Assembly (NCBI GenBank): GCA_964430375.1
Contig: CAYSEZ010000015.1
Coordinates: 1-17,023 of the forward strand
Length of the DNA: 17,023 nucleotides
Direction of reading: 5' to 3'
DNA from: HGM10836 sp964430375
GTDB taxonomy: Bacteria; Bacillota_I; Bacilli_A; RF39; UBA660
Part shown: positions 15,394-17,023 of the stretch, one piece after another
How positions within the stretch are numbered: the stretch's first letter is position 1
How the letters are laid out: the number at the start of each line of letters is the position of its first letter
Notes under the pieces: model-generated
Seen by the model: only the letters and a program-made list of their open reading frames with translations
Database searches by the model: none
Told to the model about the DNA's origin: nothing
Made by a program: the position numbers and the translations under genes

Positions 15394-16434
15394 ATGATAC
15401 ATAAAATAAAAGAAAAAATAAAAAAAGATATAAACTTAATAAAAGAAAAACCAAAAATACTATTATGGTATCTAATACCTTTAATAATAACAATCATATT
15501 AGTAATACCCCTTCCATACTATATAACAATAGGAGGAGGAACATTAAGTTTAGAAGATAAAATAATAATAGAAAACAATACTACAAATAAAGGATCATTT
15601 AATTTAGCATATGTAAGCGAAGTAAAAGGAAATGTATTATTTTATATATTAGGTAATATAATTCCAAGTTATAAAATAGAAAAACAAGAATCAGTAGTAG
15701 CTTCTAATGAAAGTATATCTGATTATAACTTTAGAGAAAAAATATATTTTAATGATTCAGTAAATAGTGCTACATACATTGCATATAAAAAAGCAAATAA
15801 AGAAATAAATGAAAAAGAAAAATCTTTAGTTATTATATATGTAGATGAAAACTCAAATACAGATTTAAAAGTACAAGATATAATATTAAGTATAAATGAT
15901 ATTAATGTTACTAGTACTATAGAACTTTCTAATATATTAAATAAATATACAGATAAAGATGAAATAATAATCAAAGTATTAAGAGATAATAAAGAAGTTC
16001 AAGTAAAATCAAATTTAATTTATATGGATAAAACATATAAATTAGGTATAACAGTATATGAAGATATAACATATGAAACAAACCCTAAAATAGAATATAA
16101 ATTTAATCAAAAAGAAACAGGCCCATCTGGAGGTCTTACTATTGCACTTAATATATATAATAATTTAATAGAAGAAGATATAACAAAAGGCTACACAATA
16201 GTAGGTACAGGTACTATAGATAAAGATGGTATAGTAGGTCCTATCGGGGGAGTAAAATATAAATTAAAAGGCGCAGCAAAATCAAAAGCAGATATATTTT
16301 TAGTACCAAGTAGTAATTATGATGAAGCAATCGAAGAAAAAAAGAAAAATAACTATAAAATAAATATAATAAGCGTTGATACATTTGATGATGCTTTAGA
16401 AAAACTAAATAACTTAGAAAATAAGTCAAAATAA
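15394..16434 (+). CDS. ylbL: YlbL-type PDZ / Lon-like Ser-Lys protease, membrane-anchored
   Basis: A 346-residue protein with one N-terminal transmembrane segment (about 22-43), an extracellular PDZ domain (about 157-205, with LKVQDIILSINDINV), and a C-terminal Lon-type proteolytic domain. The catalytic serine is Ser245 in TGPSGGLTIAL and the catalytic lysine is Lys288 in GPIGGVKYKLKGA. Their spacing of 43 residues equals that of the Ser679-Lys722 dyad in E. coli Lon, so the site looks intact. In B. subtilis YlbL acts as a membrane-bound protease that, with CtpA, removes the SOS division inhibitor YneA; the same substrate here is inference. The start at 15394 is chosen because GGAG at 15381-15384 lies nine bases before it; a TTG at 15379 in frame has no site. 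A hairpin terminator follows. Confidence 0.93.
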   Translation: MIHKIKEKIKKDINLIKEKPKILLWYLIPLIITIILVIPLPYYITIGGGTLSLEDKIIIENNTTNKGSFNLAYVSEVKGNVLFYILGNIIPSYKIEKQESVVASNESISDYNFREKIYFNDSVNSATYIAYKKANKEINEKEKSLVIIYVDENSNTDLKVQDIILSINDINVTSTIELSNILNKYTDKDEIIIKVLRDNKEVQVKSNLIYMDKTYKLGITVYEDITYETNPKIEYKFNQKETGPSGGLTIALNIYNNLIEEDITKGYTIVGTGTIDKDGIVGPIGGVKYKLKGAAKSKADIFLVPSSNYDEAIEEKKKNNYKINIISVDTFDDALEKLNNLENKSK

Positions 16435-16435
16435 T

Positions 16436-16459
16436 CGCAAAATATCTTGCGTTTTTTTT
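16436..16459 (+). terminator. Intrinsic terminator after ylbL
   Basis: CGCAA (16436-16440) pairs with TTGCG (16447-16451) around a six-base loop and is followed at once by eight T. It begins two bases after the ylbL stop codon. The stem is short but GC-rich for this genome. Confidence 0.8.
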
Positions 16460-16461
16460 AG

Positions 16462-16467
16462 TATAAT
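16462..16467 (+). promoter_or_regulatory. Candidate -10 box for the last gene
   Basis: A perfect TATAAT lies just after the terminator T-run and 27 bp before the start codon at 16495. No convincing -35 lies at 16-18 bp upstream, so this is only a candidate. Confidence 0.3.
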
Positions 16468-16494
16468 AAGGTTATAAATAATAGGAGTGTTAAA

Positions 16495-17023
16495 ATGAAA
16501 ACAAAAAATAAAAAAATATTTTTAATCTTATTACTAATATCTCTAATTACATTAGTAATAGGAATAACATATGCAGTATTTAATATAAATATTAAAGGAT
16601 TAATTAATATAAATACTGATAACCCAGGTATTAGCTTAACATATGAAGAACCACCAAAAGCATTAGAACAATCAAACTCTATACTAACTAAAGAAGAGTA
16701 CAAAACAAGTAATGATTACTTTGAATTTAAAGTATCTAGTGCTAGTAGTACAATATATGATTTATATTATAATATTTATCTAACTGAAAAAACTAATACT
16801 TTATCTAAAGATAATTTATATATTTACTTAACTAAACTAAATAACACAACAGAAGAAGAAGTATTAGAATCTACATTAGTAAGTAATTTAACTACATACT
16901 CTAATTATGATAATAGTTATATAATAACATCTAATAATTTTGAGTTTTTAACTGAAGAAAAAGAAACAAAAGAAATAACATATAGACTAAGAATATGGAA
17001 TGAACCATCTATTAATTCTACTT
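16495..17023 (+). CDS. Exported surface protein with N-terminal signal peptide, 5' part only (runs off window end)
   Basis: The frame is open from ATG 16495 to the last base (176 codons). ATAGGAGTG lies a few bases before the start. The N-terminus has a basic stretch (KTKNKK), a hydrophobic core (8-24) and TYA-VF at 25-29, which could be cut after Ala27 by a type I signal peptidase. This resembles the signal peptides of SipW-processed TasA/CalY-like proteins (core then TYAxF). The rest is rich in Asn, Thr, Ser, Tyr and Glu, with alternating hydrophobic residues suggesting beta strands; no Cys is seen in the visible part. The family is not recognised. A matrix or fibre protein of the TasA type is possible; a tethered lipid-independent surface protein is the alternative. 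It stands behind its own candidate promoter after the ylbL terminator. Confidence 0.7.
   Translation, partial: MKTKNKKIFLILLLISLITLVIGITYAVFNINIKGLININTDNPGISLTYEEPPKALEQSNSILTKEEYKTSNDYFEFKVSSASSTIYDLYYNIYLTEKTNTLSKDNLYIYLTKLNNTTEEEVLESTLVSNLTTYSNYDNSYIITSNNFEFLTEEKETKEITYRLRIWNEPSINST

Noticed and set aside
1..17023. Mycoplasma-type code with TGA read as Trp
   Set aside because: Trp is TGG in all long genes and no TGA is needed inside any frame, so the standard bacterial code applies despite the very low GC.

Overview
The window is very AT-rich and reads with the standard bacterial code: Trp is TGG throughout the long frames, and no TGA occurs inside any of them. Purine-rich ribosome binding sites (AGAGGTG, GGAGGT, AAGGAGA), a ylbJ/ylbL-type gene pair and small compact operons point to a low-GC Firmicute of the Bacilli/Mollicutes-related kind, most likely an uncultured gut lineage. 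The organism assignment is inference from composition and gene content.

Layout. (1) 1-825 is a mobile-element scar: the C-terminal end of a large serine recombinase, cut by the window edge, runs directly into a dinD-like gene that has lost its N-terminal part and carries an in-frame stop. (2) 903-6024 is a tight housekeeping operon: PcrA/UvrD helicase, a sugar-phosphate-type nucleotidyltransferase, and the primosomal helicase PriA. (3) 6030-7324 is a single AAA_14/DUF4143 ATPase gene. Its perfect consensus promoter (TTGACA-17-TATAAT) is overlapped by a three-copy inverted/direct repeat of CGTACAAAATT. (4) 7503-14404 is a surface-appendage locus. A type IV pilus/type II secretion assembly ATPase (GspE/PilB/ComGA type) with a 239-residue low-complexity tail lies on the minus strand. 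Divergent from it is a three-gene operon: a membrane-anchored protein with Ig-like repeats and a C39-like cysteine peptidase domain, a 653-residue protein with a prepilin N-terminus and a large C-terminal head of formylglycine-generating-enzyme/C-type-lectin type, and a small second prepilin overlapping it by ATGA. (5) 14396-16434 holds divergent ylbJ (membrane protein, Gate type) and ylbL (PDZ plus Lon-type Ser-Lys protease). (6) From 16495 to the window end is the 5' part of an exported, membrane-tethered or secreted surface protein.

How the parts may work together. The ATPase and two prepilins share a locus and imply a pilus-like or pseudopilus-like machine. The prepilin with the large head would be a tip or minor subunit used for adhesion, and the C39-domain protein a surface protease or binding partner made from the same transcript. 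The platform protein (PilC/GspF/ComGB) and prepilin peptidase are not in this window. The most unusual feature is this coupling of an Ig-repeat C39-like surface protein with a large-headed prepilin, opposite an ATPase with a long disordered tail.
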